A stretch of 64,000 nt of DNA from positions 3,782,001 to 3,846,000 of the forward strand of contig NZ_LR594675.1 of assembly GCF_901827205.1 (NCBI RefSeq), given 5' to 3'. Source of the DNA: Variovorax sp. PBS-H4. Lineage in GTDB: Bacteria; Pseudomonadota; Gammaproteobacteria; Burkholderiales; Burkholderiaceae_C. Below are positions 16,801 to 23,759 of the stretch, in pieces; position 1 is the first letter of the stretch; each line of letters starts with the position of its first letter. Both the position numbers and the translations under genes were made by a program. The notes beneath the pieces were generated by a model. The model saw only the letters and a list, made by a program, of their open reading frames with translations, did no database searches and had not been told where the DNA came from.

Positions 16801-17034
16801 GATGATTTTCTCGACCGTGGGCCAGGTAATGGGCTCGATGTAGGTCACGTCGGCCGTGGCCGGATCGGTCATGATCGTGGCGGGATTGCTGTTGATCAGG
16901 ATGACCTTGTAGCCCTCCTCGCGCAGCGCCTTGCAGGCCTGTACGCCGGAATAGTCGAACTCGCAGGCCTGGCCGATGATGATGGGCCCCGCGCCGATGA
17001 TGAGGATGCTCTTGAGGTCGTTGCGCTTAGGCAT
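13807..17034 (-). CDS. carB: carbamoyl-phosphate synthase large subunit
   Basis: A 1075-residue subunit making carbamoyl phosphate from bicarbonate, ATP and glutamine-derived ammonia for pyrimidines and arginine. It contains two homologous halves, each with an N-terminal binding fold (ILIIGAGPIIIGQACEFDYSG near residue 10 and MVLGGGPNRIGQGIEFDY in the middle) and an ATP-grasp domain (RPSFTLGGTGGGIAYN and RPSYVLGGRAMEIVH). The C-terminal MGS-like regulatory domain ends the protein. The ATG at 17034 is chosen because the conserved MPKRNDLKSILIIGAGP starts there and overlaps the carA stop by 8 bases. The length is normal for the family. Confidence 0.98.
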   Translation of the reverse strand: MPKRNDLKSILIIGAGPIIIGQACEFDYSGVQACKALREEGYKVILINSNPATIMTDPATADVTYIEPITWPTVEKIIAKERPDAILPTMGGQTALNCALDLWRNGVLDKYKVELIGATPEAIDKAEDRLKFKDAMTKIGLGSARSGIAHSLEEAWAVQKTVGFPVVIRPSFTLGGTGGGIAYNPEEFETICKRGLEASPTNELLIEESLLGWKEYEMEVVRDKADNCIIVCSIENLDPMGVHTGDSITVAPAQTLSDKEYQILRNASLAVLREIGVDTGGSNVQFSINPKDGRMVVIEMNPRVSRSSALASKATGFPIAKVAAKLAVGYTLDELRNEITGGATPASFEPSIDYVVTKIPRFAFEKFPQADSRLTTQMKSVGEVMAMGRTFQESFQKALRGLEVGVDGLNEKTQDREVLEKELGEPGPDRIWYVGDAFAMGLSVDEVHALTKIDPWFLVQIEEIVKIELELETKSLDDIDRDTLLALKKKGFSDRRLARQLKTTDTAIREKRRALGVRPVYKRVDTCAAEFATNTAYMYSTYEDECEAEPSSRKKIMVLGGGPNRIGQGIEFDYCCVHAALAMREDGYETIMVNCNPETVSTDYDTSDRLYFEPLTLEDVLEIVDKEKPTGVIVQYGGQTPLKLALDLEANGVPIIGTSPDMIDAAEDRERFQKLLHELKLRQPPNATARTEAEALEKAQQLGYPLVVRPSYVLGGRAMEIVHEQRDLERYMREAVKVSNDSPVLLDRFLNDAVECDVDCLRDADGATLIGGVMEHIEQAGVHSGDSACSLPPYSLKPETVAELKRQSAAMAQALNVVGLMNVQFAIQEKDGQDVIYVLEVNPRASRTVPYVSKATGIQLAKVAARCMAGQSLASQGVTKEITPPYFSVKEAVFPFVKFPGVDTILGPEMKSTGEVMGVGKTFGEAFVKSQLGAGTHLPKSGRVFISVKNNDKPRAVEVARGLVALGFELIATKGTAAAINTAGIACATVNKVTEGRPHIVDMIKNNEIALVINTVEERRNAITDSRQIRTSALLARVTTFTTIFGAEAAVEGMRHMEALDVISVQEMHAQLALT

Positions 17035-18226
17035 TTGCCTGCCCTTCCTTGTGACTTTGCATGAGCGCCGTGAAACGGTCGAACAGGTAGCCGATGTCGT
17101 GCGGGCCCGGCGAAGCCTCGGGATGCCCCTGGAAGCAGAAGGCAGGCTTGTCGGTGCGCGCGAGACCCTGCAAGGTGCCATCGAAGAGGCTGACGTGGGT
17201 GGGACGCAGGTTGGCCGGGAGCGTCTTCTCGTCGACCGCGAAGCCGTGGTTCTGACTGGTGATGCTCACGCGCGCGTTGTCGAGGTCCTTGACCGGGTGG
17301 TTGGCGCCGTGATGGCCGAACTTCATCTTGAAGGTCTTGGCGCCCGAAGCCAGGGCCATGATCTGGTGGCCCAGGCAGATGCCGAAGACCGGGATGCCAG
17401 TCTCGATCAGTTTGCGCGTGGCCGCTATGGCGTAGTCACACGGTTCCGGATCGCCGGGGCCATTGGCCAGAAAGATGCCGTCCGGACGCAGCTTGAGGAC
17501 GTCTGCCGCAGGCGTCTGCGCCGGCACGACGGTGATGCGGGCGCCGCGCTGCGCAATCATGCGCAGGATGTTTTTCTTGACGCCGTAGTCATAGGCCACG
17601 ACGTGGAACTTCGGCGTGATCTGCACGCCGTAGCCGGGCTTGCCGTCCACATGGACGAGTTTCCATTCGGTCTCGGTCCATTCGTAGGTTTCCTGGACCG
17701 ACACCACCTTGGCCAAGTCGAGGCCGGACATGCTGGGCGCGGCCTTGGCGGCGGAGACGGCTTTGTCGATCAAGGCCTGCGAAATGCTCTCGCCCGGGGC
17801 AAGGCCAAGGATGGAGCCGTTCTGCGCGCCGTGAGTGCGCAGATGGCGGGTGAGCTTGCGGGTATCGATGTTCGCGATGGCGACCGTCTTGCCGCGGGCG
17901 AGGTACTCTGCCAGCGTGGCGCTCTTGCGGAAGTTGGAAGCCAGAAGCGGCAGGTCCTTGACGATCAGGCCCGCGGCATGGATCTTGTCGGCCTCGATGT
18001 CTTCCTCGTTGACGCCATAGTTGCCGATGTGCGGATACGTGAGCGTCACGATCTGCTGGCAATAGCTGGGGTCGGTCAGGATTTCCTGATATCCGGTCAT
18101 TGCGGTGTTGAACACCACTTCGCCGGTGGTGGCGCCTTGCGCGCCGATCGAGTTGCCGAGAAAGACCGTGCCGTCTGCAAGCGCCAGGATGGCGGGCGGG
18201 AAATTTCCCTTGAGAGACAAAAGCAC
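17027..18226 (-). CDS. carA: carbamoyl-phosphate synthase small (glutaminase) subunit
   Basis: A 399-residue class I glutamine amidotransferase subunit that supplies ammonia to CarB. The N-terminal domain contains FNTAMTGYQEILTDPSY. The glutaminase triad is Cys284 (FGICLGHQ), His368 and Glu370 (FQGHPEASPGPHD). The start is a GTG at 18226: the expected N-terminus LLSLKGNFPPAILALADGT begins there and GGAG lies six bases before it. No earlier in-frame codon is supported. The leader between a perfect TATAAT at 18350-18345 and this GTG can fold into hairpins (see the separate entry). Confidence 0.97.
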   Translation of the reverse strand: MLLSLKGNFPPAILALADGTVFLGNSIGAQGATTGEVVFNTAMTGYQEILTDPSYCQQIVTLTYPHIGNYGVNEEDIEADKIHAAGLIVKDLPLLASNFRKSATLAEYLARGKTVAIANIDTRKLTRHLRTHGAQNGSILGLAPGESISQALIDKAVSAAKAAPSMSGLDLAKVVSVQETYEWTETEWKLVHVDGKPGYGVQITPKFHVVAYDYGVKKNILRMIAQRGARITVVPAQTPAADVLKLRPDGIFLANGPGDPEPCDYAIAATRKLIETGIPVFGICLGHQIMALASGAKTFKMKFGHHGANHPVKDLDNARVSITSQNHGFAVDEKTLPANLRPTHVSLFDGTLQGLARTDKPAFCFQGHPEASPGPHDIGYLFDRFTALMQSHKEGQANA

Positions 18227-18260
18227 TGGGATCTCCGAATGGATGACGCCCACGGCGGAC

Positions 18261-18293
18261 CCAAGATGAGGCTCTTGGTCGCGACTTTCGTCG
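18261..18293 (-). promoter_or_regulatory. hairpins in the carA 5' leader
   Basis: On the minus strand the carA leader has CGAC-GAAA-GUCG (18293-18282), a GNRA-capped stem. Directly downstream is CCAAGA (18278-18273) pairing with UCUUGG (18266-18261) around a six-base loop. Both lie between the candidate promoter and the GTG start. No pyrimidine or arginine leader peptide could be identified. Confidence 0.4.
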
Positions 18294-18344
18294 AGGAGTT
18301 GGCTTGCGTGCGCTATGGGCGAGGTGTGAGCGGGAAAGCCCTTG

Positions 18345-18350
18345 ATTATA
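18345..18350 (-). promoter_or_regulatory. candidate carA -10 element
   Basis: The minus strand reads GGGCTATAATCAAGG, with a perfect TATAAT at 18350-18345. Transcription from it would start near 18338, giving a leader of about 110 bases. No good -35 hexamer is visible at 16-18 bases, so an activator or other context may be needed. Confidence 0.5.
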
Positions 18351-18362
18351 GCCCGCGCAGGC

Positions 18363-19142
18363 TTACCCTTCTCCAGCTGCGGCGCTCGCGTGCAGGCAAA
18401 TGGCCGCCGCCGCCGCCACGTTGAGCGACTCCTCGCCCCCAGGCTGCGCAATGCGCACCCGCAGGCTTGCGCGCGCCTCCAGTGCCTCCGACAGCCCCTG
18501 CCCTTCGTGGCCCATCAGCCAGGCGCATGGATTCGGCAGGCGGGCCCGGTGCAGCCATTCTCCGTGGTGCGAGCTGGTCGCGATCCAGGGGACCGCCAGT
18601 GCACCCAGCGCCTCCAGCTCCACCCCTTCGACCAGTCGCAACCCGAAATGCGCGCCCATGCCGGCGCGCAGCACCTTGGGCGACCACAATGCGGCCGTGC
18701 CCTTCAGCGCAATCACCTGGGCGAAACCGAAGGCAGCCGCGCTGCGCAGGATGGAGCCCACATTGCCGGCGTCCTGCAGCCGGTCGAGCACCACGGTCGC
18801 TGCTTCCGGGGCGATCGACGTCGGCGGCGGCAGGTCGAGCACGAAGCCCATCGCTGCGGGCGACTCCAGCGCACTCACCCCCGCGAGCAGTGCGTCGGCG
18901 ACCACCACGGTCTTGTCTGCGGCGCCAGCCCATTCGTAACGAGCAGTTGCCCAAGCAGACTCGGTAAAAACGGCGATGGCGGCCCGCACGCCGCGCTCGC
19001 GCGCGGCCCGGCACAGGTGGTCGCCTTCCAGCCAAACGCGGCTCGACTTGCGATAGCCCCCGGGCTCGTGAGCCAGTTTGCGCAAGTCCTTGAGGAGCGG
19101 GTTGTCCCGCGAGGTGACGTGGCTCGGTTCGGCCGCTGTCAT
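18363..19142 (-). CDS. TrmH/SpoU family RNA methyltransferase
   Basis: A 259-residue SPOUT-class 2'-O-methyltransferase. The N-terminal substrate-binding segment contains SRDNPLLKDLRKLA and SSRVWLEGDHLCRAA. The knotted SAM domain carries motif 1 VLDRLQDAGNVGSILRSAAA (119-138), motif 2 LMGHEGQGLS (209-218) and motif 3 SLNVAAAAAI (239-248). It resembles the 23S rRNA 2'-O-methyltransferase group, but the target nucleotide cannot be assigned. The ATG overlaps the rnhB stop (ATGA). It is the last gene of the long rpsB-to-rnhB run; carA follows 136 bases later with its own promoter. Confidence 0.9.
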   Translation of the reverse strand: MTAAEPSHVTSRDNPLLKDLRKLAHEPGGYRKSSRVWLEGDHLCRAARERGVRAAIAVFTESAWATARYEWAGAADKTVVVADALLAGVSALESPAAMGFVLDLPPPTSIAPEAATVVLDRLQDAGNVGSILRSAAAFGFAQVIALKGTAALWSPKVLRAGMGAHFGLRLVEGVELEALGALAVPWIATSSHHGEWLHRARLPNPCAWLMGHEGQGLSEALEARASLRVRIAQPGGEESLNVAAAAAICLHASAAAGEG

Positions 19143-19858
19143 GGCGCGGGGCGCAGCTCGACCTGGATCGTCTCGACCTGCAAGGTCTCGATGAGAAGCT
19201 CGCCTGCCGCGGTTCCGAGCGGGATCTCCTCGCAAGCGGTGCGCGCCAGCACCGCGGCCACGGGACTGAACGAGCGGCGATGATGCACGCAAGCACCATG
19301 TCGCAGGAGCGCCTCGAGGTGTTCGGGCGTGCTGTAGCCCTTGTGCGCGGCAAACCCGTAGTGAGGGAACTCGGCATGCAACTGCTCGCACAGCCGGTCG
19401 CGATGCACCTTGGCCAGGATCGAGGCAGCCGAGATCGATTTCACGATGGCATCGCCGCCCACGACCGCCTCTGCCAGCACATCCAGCCTGGGCAAACGAT
19501 TGCCATCGACCAGCACCTTGGCCGGCTTGAGACGCAGCCCCTCGACCGCCCGCTTCATTGCAAGCATGGTGGCGCCAAGAATGTTGTGCTCTTCGATCTC
19601 CTCGACGCTCGCCTGGGCCACCGAACAGCACAGGGCCTTGGCGAGGATCTGGTCGTTGAGTCGCTCGCGCTGAAGTGCGGTAAGGGTCTTCGAATCGGCC
19701 AAGCCGCGGATGCGCCGCTGGTCGTCCAGGATCACTGCCGCAGCCACGACCGGCCCGGCCAGCGGGCCGCGGCCGGCCTCGTCGACACCGGCTACCAACC
19801 CTGGCGCATCCCACGCCAGCCTGGCCTGCTCAGCCTTCAATAACTTTCTGGATCGCAT
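19139..19858 (-). CDS. rnhB: ribonuclease HII
   Basis: A 239-residue RNase HII that cleaves RNA at ribonucleotides embedded in duplex DNA. The N-terminal signature GVDEAGRGPLAGPV supplies Asp26 and Glu27, with Asp118 (VLVDGNRLP) and Asp136 (GGDAIVKSISAAS) completing the acidic active site. It is somewhat longer than the roughly 200-residue E. coli enzyme because of a C-terminal extension (ELLIETLQVETIQVEL). The ATG at 19858 overlaps lpxB by 29 bases; a shorter start is possible but would remove only a few residues. The lpxB-rnhB order is the same in E. coli. Confidence 0.96.
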   Translation of the reverse strand: MRSRKLLKAEQARLAWDAPGLVAGVDEAGRGPLAGPVVAAAVILDDQRRIRGLADSKTLTALQRERLNDQILAKALCCSVAQASVEEIEEHNILGATMLAMKRAVEGLRLKPAKVLVDGNRLPRLDVLAEAVVGGDAIVKSISAASILAKVHRDRLCEQLHAEFPHYGFAAHKGYSTPEHLEALLRHGACVHHRRSFSPVAAVLARTACEEIPLGTAAGELLIETLQVETIQVELRPAP

Positions 19859-20975
19859 CGGCGCACAGTGTCGGCGTATCCCGCTGCAATTCGGCGTGCA
19901 GCGCGGAAAAACGTTGTTGCAAGGCGTGAACCTTGTCAGGCGAGGCCAGCCAGGCCAGCGTCGCGTCCGCCAGGGCCTGCGGCGTGGCCGCCTCCTGGAT
20001 CAACTCGGGTACGACGAAATCGCTGCACAGGATATTGGGCAGACCGACCCAGGGCTGCAGTTGCTTGCGGCGCATGAGGGCCCACGACATCGGGTTCATG
20101 TTGTAGGCAATGACCATGGGTCTTTTGAAGAGCGCGGCCTCGAGCGTGGCGGTCCCGCTGGCAATCAACGTCACGTCGCAGGCGGCAAGCGCGGCGTGGG
20201 AGCGGCCGTCGAGCAGCAGGACGCGTCCCTTCATGGCGCTCGCCGCCAGAAGATGCTCGACCTCGCCGTGCAGGCTGGGCAGCGCAGGAAGGATGAAACG
20301 CAGCTCGGGCCGGGCCTGCTGCATCAGTGCGGCCGCGGCTAAGAAGCGATCAGCCAGGTAGCGCAGCTCGGAACGCCGACTGCCAGGCAGCAAGGCCACC
20401 ACCGGCGCGTCCGCGTCCAGGCCGAGCGCCGAGCGAGCCGCCGCCCGGTCGGGAACCATCGGGATGACGTCAGCGATCGGATGGCCGACATAGCTGGCGT
20501 CGATGCCATGCTCGGCGAGCAAGGCAGGCTCGAAGGGAAAGATGCACAGCACGTGGTCGGCTGCCGATCGCAGCTTTTCAACGCGCTCCGGTCGCCACGC
20601 CCAGATCGAAGGGCAGACGAAATGGGCCGTCTTCATGCCGCGCTCGCGCAGCGAAGCTTCGAGATCGAGGTTGAAATCCGGCGCATCGACGCCGATGAAG
20701 ACCTCGGCCCCCTCGCGCAGCAGCCGCGCCCTGAGTTGCCGACGAATACCGGAAATTTCGGCGTAGTGGCGCAACACTTCGACGTAGCCGCGCACCGCGA
20801 GCTTTTCCTGCGGCCACCAGGTCTCGAAGCCACGCTTCACCATCTGCGGACCGCCGATGCCGACTGAGCCCATGTCGGGCCAGCGGGTCTTCAGGCCGTC
20901 CAGCAACAGGCCGGCGAGCAGGTCACCCGAAGCCTCTCCCGCGACGAGGGCAAACCGCCACTGCACGTCCTGCAC
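19830..20975 (-). CDS. lpxB: lipid-A-disaccharide synthase
   Basis: A 381-residue inverting GT-B glycosyltransferase that joins lipid X to UDP-2,3-diacylglucosamine at the inner membrane. Conserved segments include FALVAGEASGDLLAG at the N-terminus, VDAPDFNLDLE, the FVCPSIWAWRPERV and FPFEPALLAEHG elements, and GTATLEAALFKRPMVI in the C-terminal domain. The GTG at 20975 is chosen because GAGGAG lies six bases upstream and the protein then starts at the expected point; a longer ATG reading would overlap lpxA. It starts 10 bases after lpxA. Confidence 0.96.
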   Translation of the reverse strand: MQDVQWRFALVAGEASGDLLAGLLLDGLKTRWPDMGSVGIGGPQMVKRGFETWWPQEKLAVRGYVEVLRHYAEISGIRRQLRARLLREGAEVFIGVDAPDFNLDLEASLRERGMKTAHFVCPSIWAWRPERVEKLRSAADHVLCIFPFEPALLAEHGIDASYVGHPIADVIPMVPDRAAARSALGLDADAPVVALLPGSRRSELRYLADRFLAAAALMQQARPELRFILPALPSLHGEVEHLLAASAMKGRVLLLDGRSHAALAACDVTLIASGTATLEAALFKRPMVIAYNMNPMSWALMRRKQLQPWVGLPNILCSDFVVPELIQEAATPQALADATLAWLASPDKVHALQQRFSALHAELQRDTPTLCADAIQKVIEG

Positions 20976-20985
20976 CGGGGGCTCC

Positions 20986-21774
20986 TCAGCGCACGATGCC
21001 GCGCGTCGCGCCGGCAAGGAAGGTGCTCATCAGGGCAACGTCGGACACCGATTCGGGCAGCTCGGCAGGCAGCGCCGCGATGGCGTTGCGCGCATCGTCG
21101 AGCGTCCTGCCCTGCCGGTACAGCAGGCGGTGCATCTGCTTGACAGCCGCAATCCGCGCTTCGGAAAAATTGCGCCGGCGCAGACCTACAACGTTGAAAC
21201 CTCGCACCTGCAGCGGATTGCCGTCGACCAGCATGAACGGCGGAACGTCTTGCGCGACTGCGCTGGCAAAGCCGATCATTGCATGGGCGCCTACGGAGAC
21301 GAACTGATGGATGCCCGTCAGCCCTCCTACCGTTACCCAATCGGCCAGGTGCACATGGCCGGCCAGCGTGGTGTTGTTGGCCAGTGTGGTGTGATCGTCG
21401 ACCCGGCAATCGTGCGCAATGTGCGTGTAGGCCATGATCCAGTTGTCGCTGCCCACGCGGGTAACGCCGCCCGCACCCGGTACCCCGATGTTGAAGGTGC
21501 AGAACTCGCGAATGGTGTTGCGGTCGCCGATGATCAGCTCGGTTGGCTCGCCCGCATACTTCTTGTCCTGCGGAACTGCGCCCAGCGAGGCGAACTGGAA
21601 GATTCGGTTGTCGCGCCCGATGGTGGTGCGGCCCTCGATCACGCAGTGCGATCCGATGGTGGTGCCGGCGCCGACTCGCACATGCGGCCCGATCACGGCG
21701 TACGGGCCGACACTCACACTCGGGTCGAGTTGGGCTTTTGCGTCGACGATGGCCGTCGAATGAACCTGCGTCAT
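20986..21774 (-). CDS. lpxA: UDP-N-acetylglucosamine acyltransferase
   Basis: A 262-residue left-handed beta-helix enzyme catalysing the first step of lipid A synthesis, 3-O-acylation of UDP-GlcNAc. The N-terminal two thirds are hexapeptide repeats (for example VRVGAGTTIGSHCVIEG and TTIGRDNRIFQFASLG). The catalytic base corresponding to E. coli His125 is His121 in THIAHDCRVDD. GLTGIHQFVSVGAHAMIG and the C-terminal helical domain (LRRRNFSEARI) are typical. It follows fabZ by 16 bases in the conserved lpxD-fabZ-lpxA-lpxB order. Confidence 0.97.
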   Translation of the reverse strand: MTQVHSTAIVDAKAQLDPSVSVGPYAVIGPHVRVGAGTTIGSHCVIEGRTTIGRDNRIFQFASLGAVPQDKKYAGEPTELIIGDRNTIREFCTFNIGVPGAGGVTRVGSDNWIMAYTHIAHDCRVDDHTTLANNTTLAGHVHLADWVTVGGLTGIHQFVSVGAHAMIGFASAVAQDVPPFMLVDGNPLQVRGFNVVGLRRRNFSEARIAAVKQMHRLLYRQGRTLDDARNAIAALPAELPESVSDVALMSTFLAGATRGIVR

Positions 21775-21790
21775 GCCTTCTCGAACACGA

Positions 21791-22234
21791 TCAGCTGATC
21801 TGGCGCATGGCGCACATCAGGCTGGCTTCGCAGGCCAGTTCGCTGCCGACCAGTGCGCGTCCCTTGAACTTCGAAATGCCCGCCTTCATGCGCTCGATCT
21901 CAACCTCGAGCGTCAATTGGTCGCCAGGCTCCACAGGACGCTTGAAGCGTGCGCCGTCAATGGCCGCGAAGTAGTACACGGTGTTGTCGTCAGGAACGAT
22001 GTCCAGCGAATGGAAGGACAGCAGCGCCGCCGCCTGCGCCATCGCTTCGAGCATCAACACGCCTGGCATCACCGGACGATGCGGAAAGTGGCCATTGAAG
22101 AAGGGCTCGTTCATGGTCACGTTCTTGAGCGCAGTAATGCGCTTGCCCTTTTCCATCTCGAGCACGCGGTCCACCAGCAGGAAGGGGTAGCGGTGAGGCA
22201 GTAGTTTGAGGATCTGATGGATGTCGAGCTTCAT
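21791..22234 (-). CDS. fabZ: 3-hydroxyacyl-ACP dehydratase FabZ
   Basis: A 147-residue hot-dog-fold dehydratase of type II fatty acid synthesis that removes water from 3-hydroxyacyl-ACP and so competes with LpxA/LpxD for the same substrate. The catalytic residues are His49 (FNGHFPHRPVMPG) and Glu63 (MLEAMAQ). The N-terminal LLPHRYPFLLVDRVLE is the family signature. The ATG at 22234 overlaps the lpxD stop by 4 bases (ATGA), indicating coupled translation. The length is normal. Confidence 0.97.
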   Translation of the reverse strand: MKLDIHQILKLLPHRYPFLLVDRVLEMEKGKRITALKNVTMNEPFFNGHFPHRPVMPGVLMLEAMAQAAALLSFHSLDIVPDDNTVYYFAAIDGARFKRPVEPGDQLTLEVEIERMKAGISKFKGRALVGSELACEASLMCAMRQIS

Positions 22235-23217
22235 GATGGCTTGTCCTGCATCGCCGATTTTTCCAACGCCTTGAGGCGCTCCCGCAGGGTGTGCAGCTGT
22301 TTGAGGGTGGCGGCGTTTCTCTCCCAGGCGGCATTGTCGTCGATGGGAAACACGCCCGTGTACTGGCCCGGTTTGAGAATGGAGCGCGTGACCACCGTCG
22401 CTGCCGAGATGTGGACTCCGTCCGCCATCTTCAGATGCCCCAGCACGATCGCGCCGCCGCCGATGGTGCAATTCGCGCCGATGTCGGCGCTGCCCGCCAC
22501 GCCCACACAACCGGCCATGGCGGTGTTCCGGCCCACGCGCACGTTGTGGCCGATCTGGATCAGGTTGTCGAGCTTGACCCCATCCTCGATGATCGTGTCC
22601 TCGAGCGCACCGCGGTCGATGCAGGTGTTCGCACCGATTTCCACGTCGTCGCCGATGCGCACCGCGCCAAGCTGCTCGATCTTGACCCAGGCGCCCTGGT
22701 GCGGCGCAAGCCCGAAGCCGTCGGCACCGATCACCACGCCGGGGTGCAGCAGGCAGCGTGCGCCGACGATGCAGTCCTCACTCACCGTCACCCTTGACTC
22801 CAGCACGCTCTGCGCACCGATGCGCGCACCCCGCTCGACCACACATAGCGCTCCGATGCGGGCACTGGGGTCGATGTGCGCATCAGGATCGATCACCGCG
22901 CTGGGGTGGATGCGCGCACCATCGGGTTTGGCATGGGACTGCTTCCACAATTGCGTCAAACGGGCGAAGTAGAGGTAGGGATCAGGCGCCACGATGAACG
23001 CACCACGCCGTGCTGCGGCCTCACGCATCGCGGGCGAGACAATCACGCAGCCGGCCTTCGAGGCCGCAAGCTCTTTCTGGTATTTGGCGTGGCTCAGAAA
23101 GCTGAGCGCATCCGCCTGCGCAGTCGCGAGCGGTGCGAGTCGCTCGATCGACAACGCAGGATCACCCTGCAGTTCCCCGCCGAGGGCCTCAACGATTGCG
23201 CCTAGCCGCAGTGCCAC
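22231..23217 (-). CDS. lpxD: UDP-3-O-(3-hydroxyacyl)glucosamine N-acyltransferase
   Basis: A 328-residue enzyme adding the second 3-hydroxyacyl chain in lipid A synthesis. An N-terminal uridine-binding domain (about 1-95, with SFLSHAKYQKEL) precedes a left-handed beta helix of hexapeptide repeats. The catalytic histidine is His224 in IQIGHNVRVG. The C-terminal helix (LKQLHTLRERLKALE) is typical. The start codon is GTG at 23217 with only a weak upstream RBS; it lies 14 bases after the skp stop. The gene overlaps fabZ at its 3' end. Confidence 0.96.
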   Translation of the reverse strand: MALRLGAIVEALGGELQGDPALSIERLAPLATAQADALSFLSHAKYQKELAASKAGCVIVSPAMREAAARRGAFIVAPDPYLYFARLTQLWKQSHAKPDGARIHPSAVIDPDAHIDPSARIGALCVVERGARIGAQSVLESRVTVSEDCIVGARCLLHPGVVIGADGFGLAPHQGAWVKIEQLGAVRIGDDVEIGANTCIDRGALEDTIIEDGVKLDNLIQIGHNVRVGRNTAMAGCVGVAGSADIGANCTIGGGAIVLGHLKMADGVHISAATVVTRSILKPGQYTGVFPIDDNAAWERNAATLKQLHTLRERLKALEKSAMQDKPS

Positions 23218-23231
23218 ACGGGTTCACGGCG

Positions 23232-23759
23232 TCACTTGCCGTTGCCAACGGACGCGTTCAGCGCCTTGATCACCTTTTCGGTGATGTCGTGCTTGGGATT
23301 GATGTAGATCGCTTCCTGCAGGATCGCGTCGTACTTCTCGGCCTCGGCCACCTGCTTCACCACGCGGTTGGCGCGCTCGTAGACTTGCTGCAACTCTTCG
23401 TTCTTGCGAGCGTTGAGGTCTTCCTGGAATTCGCGGCGGCGCCGCTGGAAGTCGCGGTCCTGGTCGACCAGGGCGCGCTGGCGAGAGGTGCGTTGGCTCT
23501 CCGACATGGTCGGCGCTTCGCGCTCGAACCTCTCGGACGCGGCCTTGAGAGCCTCGCCCTGGGTCTGCAGTTCCTTCTCGCGCTTCAGGAATTCCGATTC
23601 GAGCTTCGCCTGGGCCGCCTTGGCAGGTTGCGCCTCGCGCAGCACGCGATCGGGGTTAACGAAGCCGATGCGGAAGGTTTCCTGGGCGTGCGCGGGCGTG
23701 CCCACGAGTGCAAAAGCGGGGATCAGCAGCGCACCGGCGGCACGAAGCAAGGGAGTCAT
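23232..23759 (-). CDS. skp: periplasmic OMP chaperone Skp/OmpH family
   Basis: A 175-residue periplasmic chaperone that holds unfolded outer-membrane proteins for delivery to BAM. The signal peptide is about 1-25, ending AHA before QETF. The mature part begins with the beta strand FRIGFVNPDRVLRE and continues as a long charged coiled coil (about 45-140), the tentacles of the trimer, before returning to a short core (DAILQEAIYINPKHDIT). The ATG shares one base with the bamA stop (TAATG), so the chaperone is translationally linked to the insertase it serves. Confidence 0.94.
   Translation of the reverse strand: MTPLLRAAGALLIPAFALVGTPAHAQETFRIGFVNPDRVLREAQPAKAAQAKLESEFLKREKELQTQGEALKAASERFEREAPTMSESQRTSRQRALVDQDRDFQRRRREFQEDLNARKNEELQQVYERANRVVKQVAEAEKYDAILQEAIYINPKHDITEKVIKALNASVGNGK

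Noticed and set aside
14866..17064. A 732-codon open frame on the plus strand across carB.
   Set aside because: Antisense to carB, histidine- and arginine-rich without motifs.
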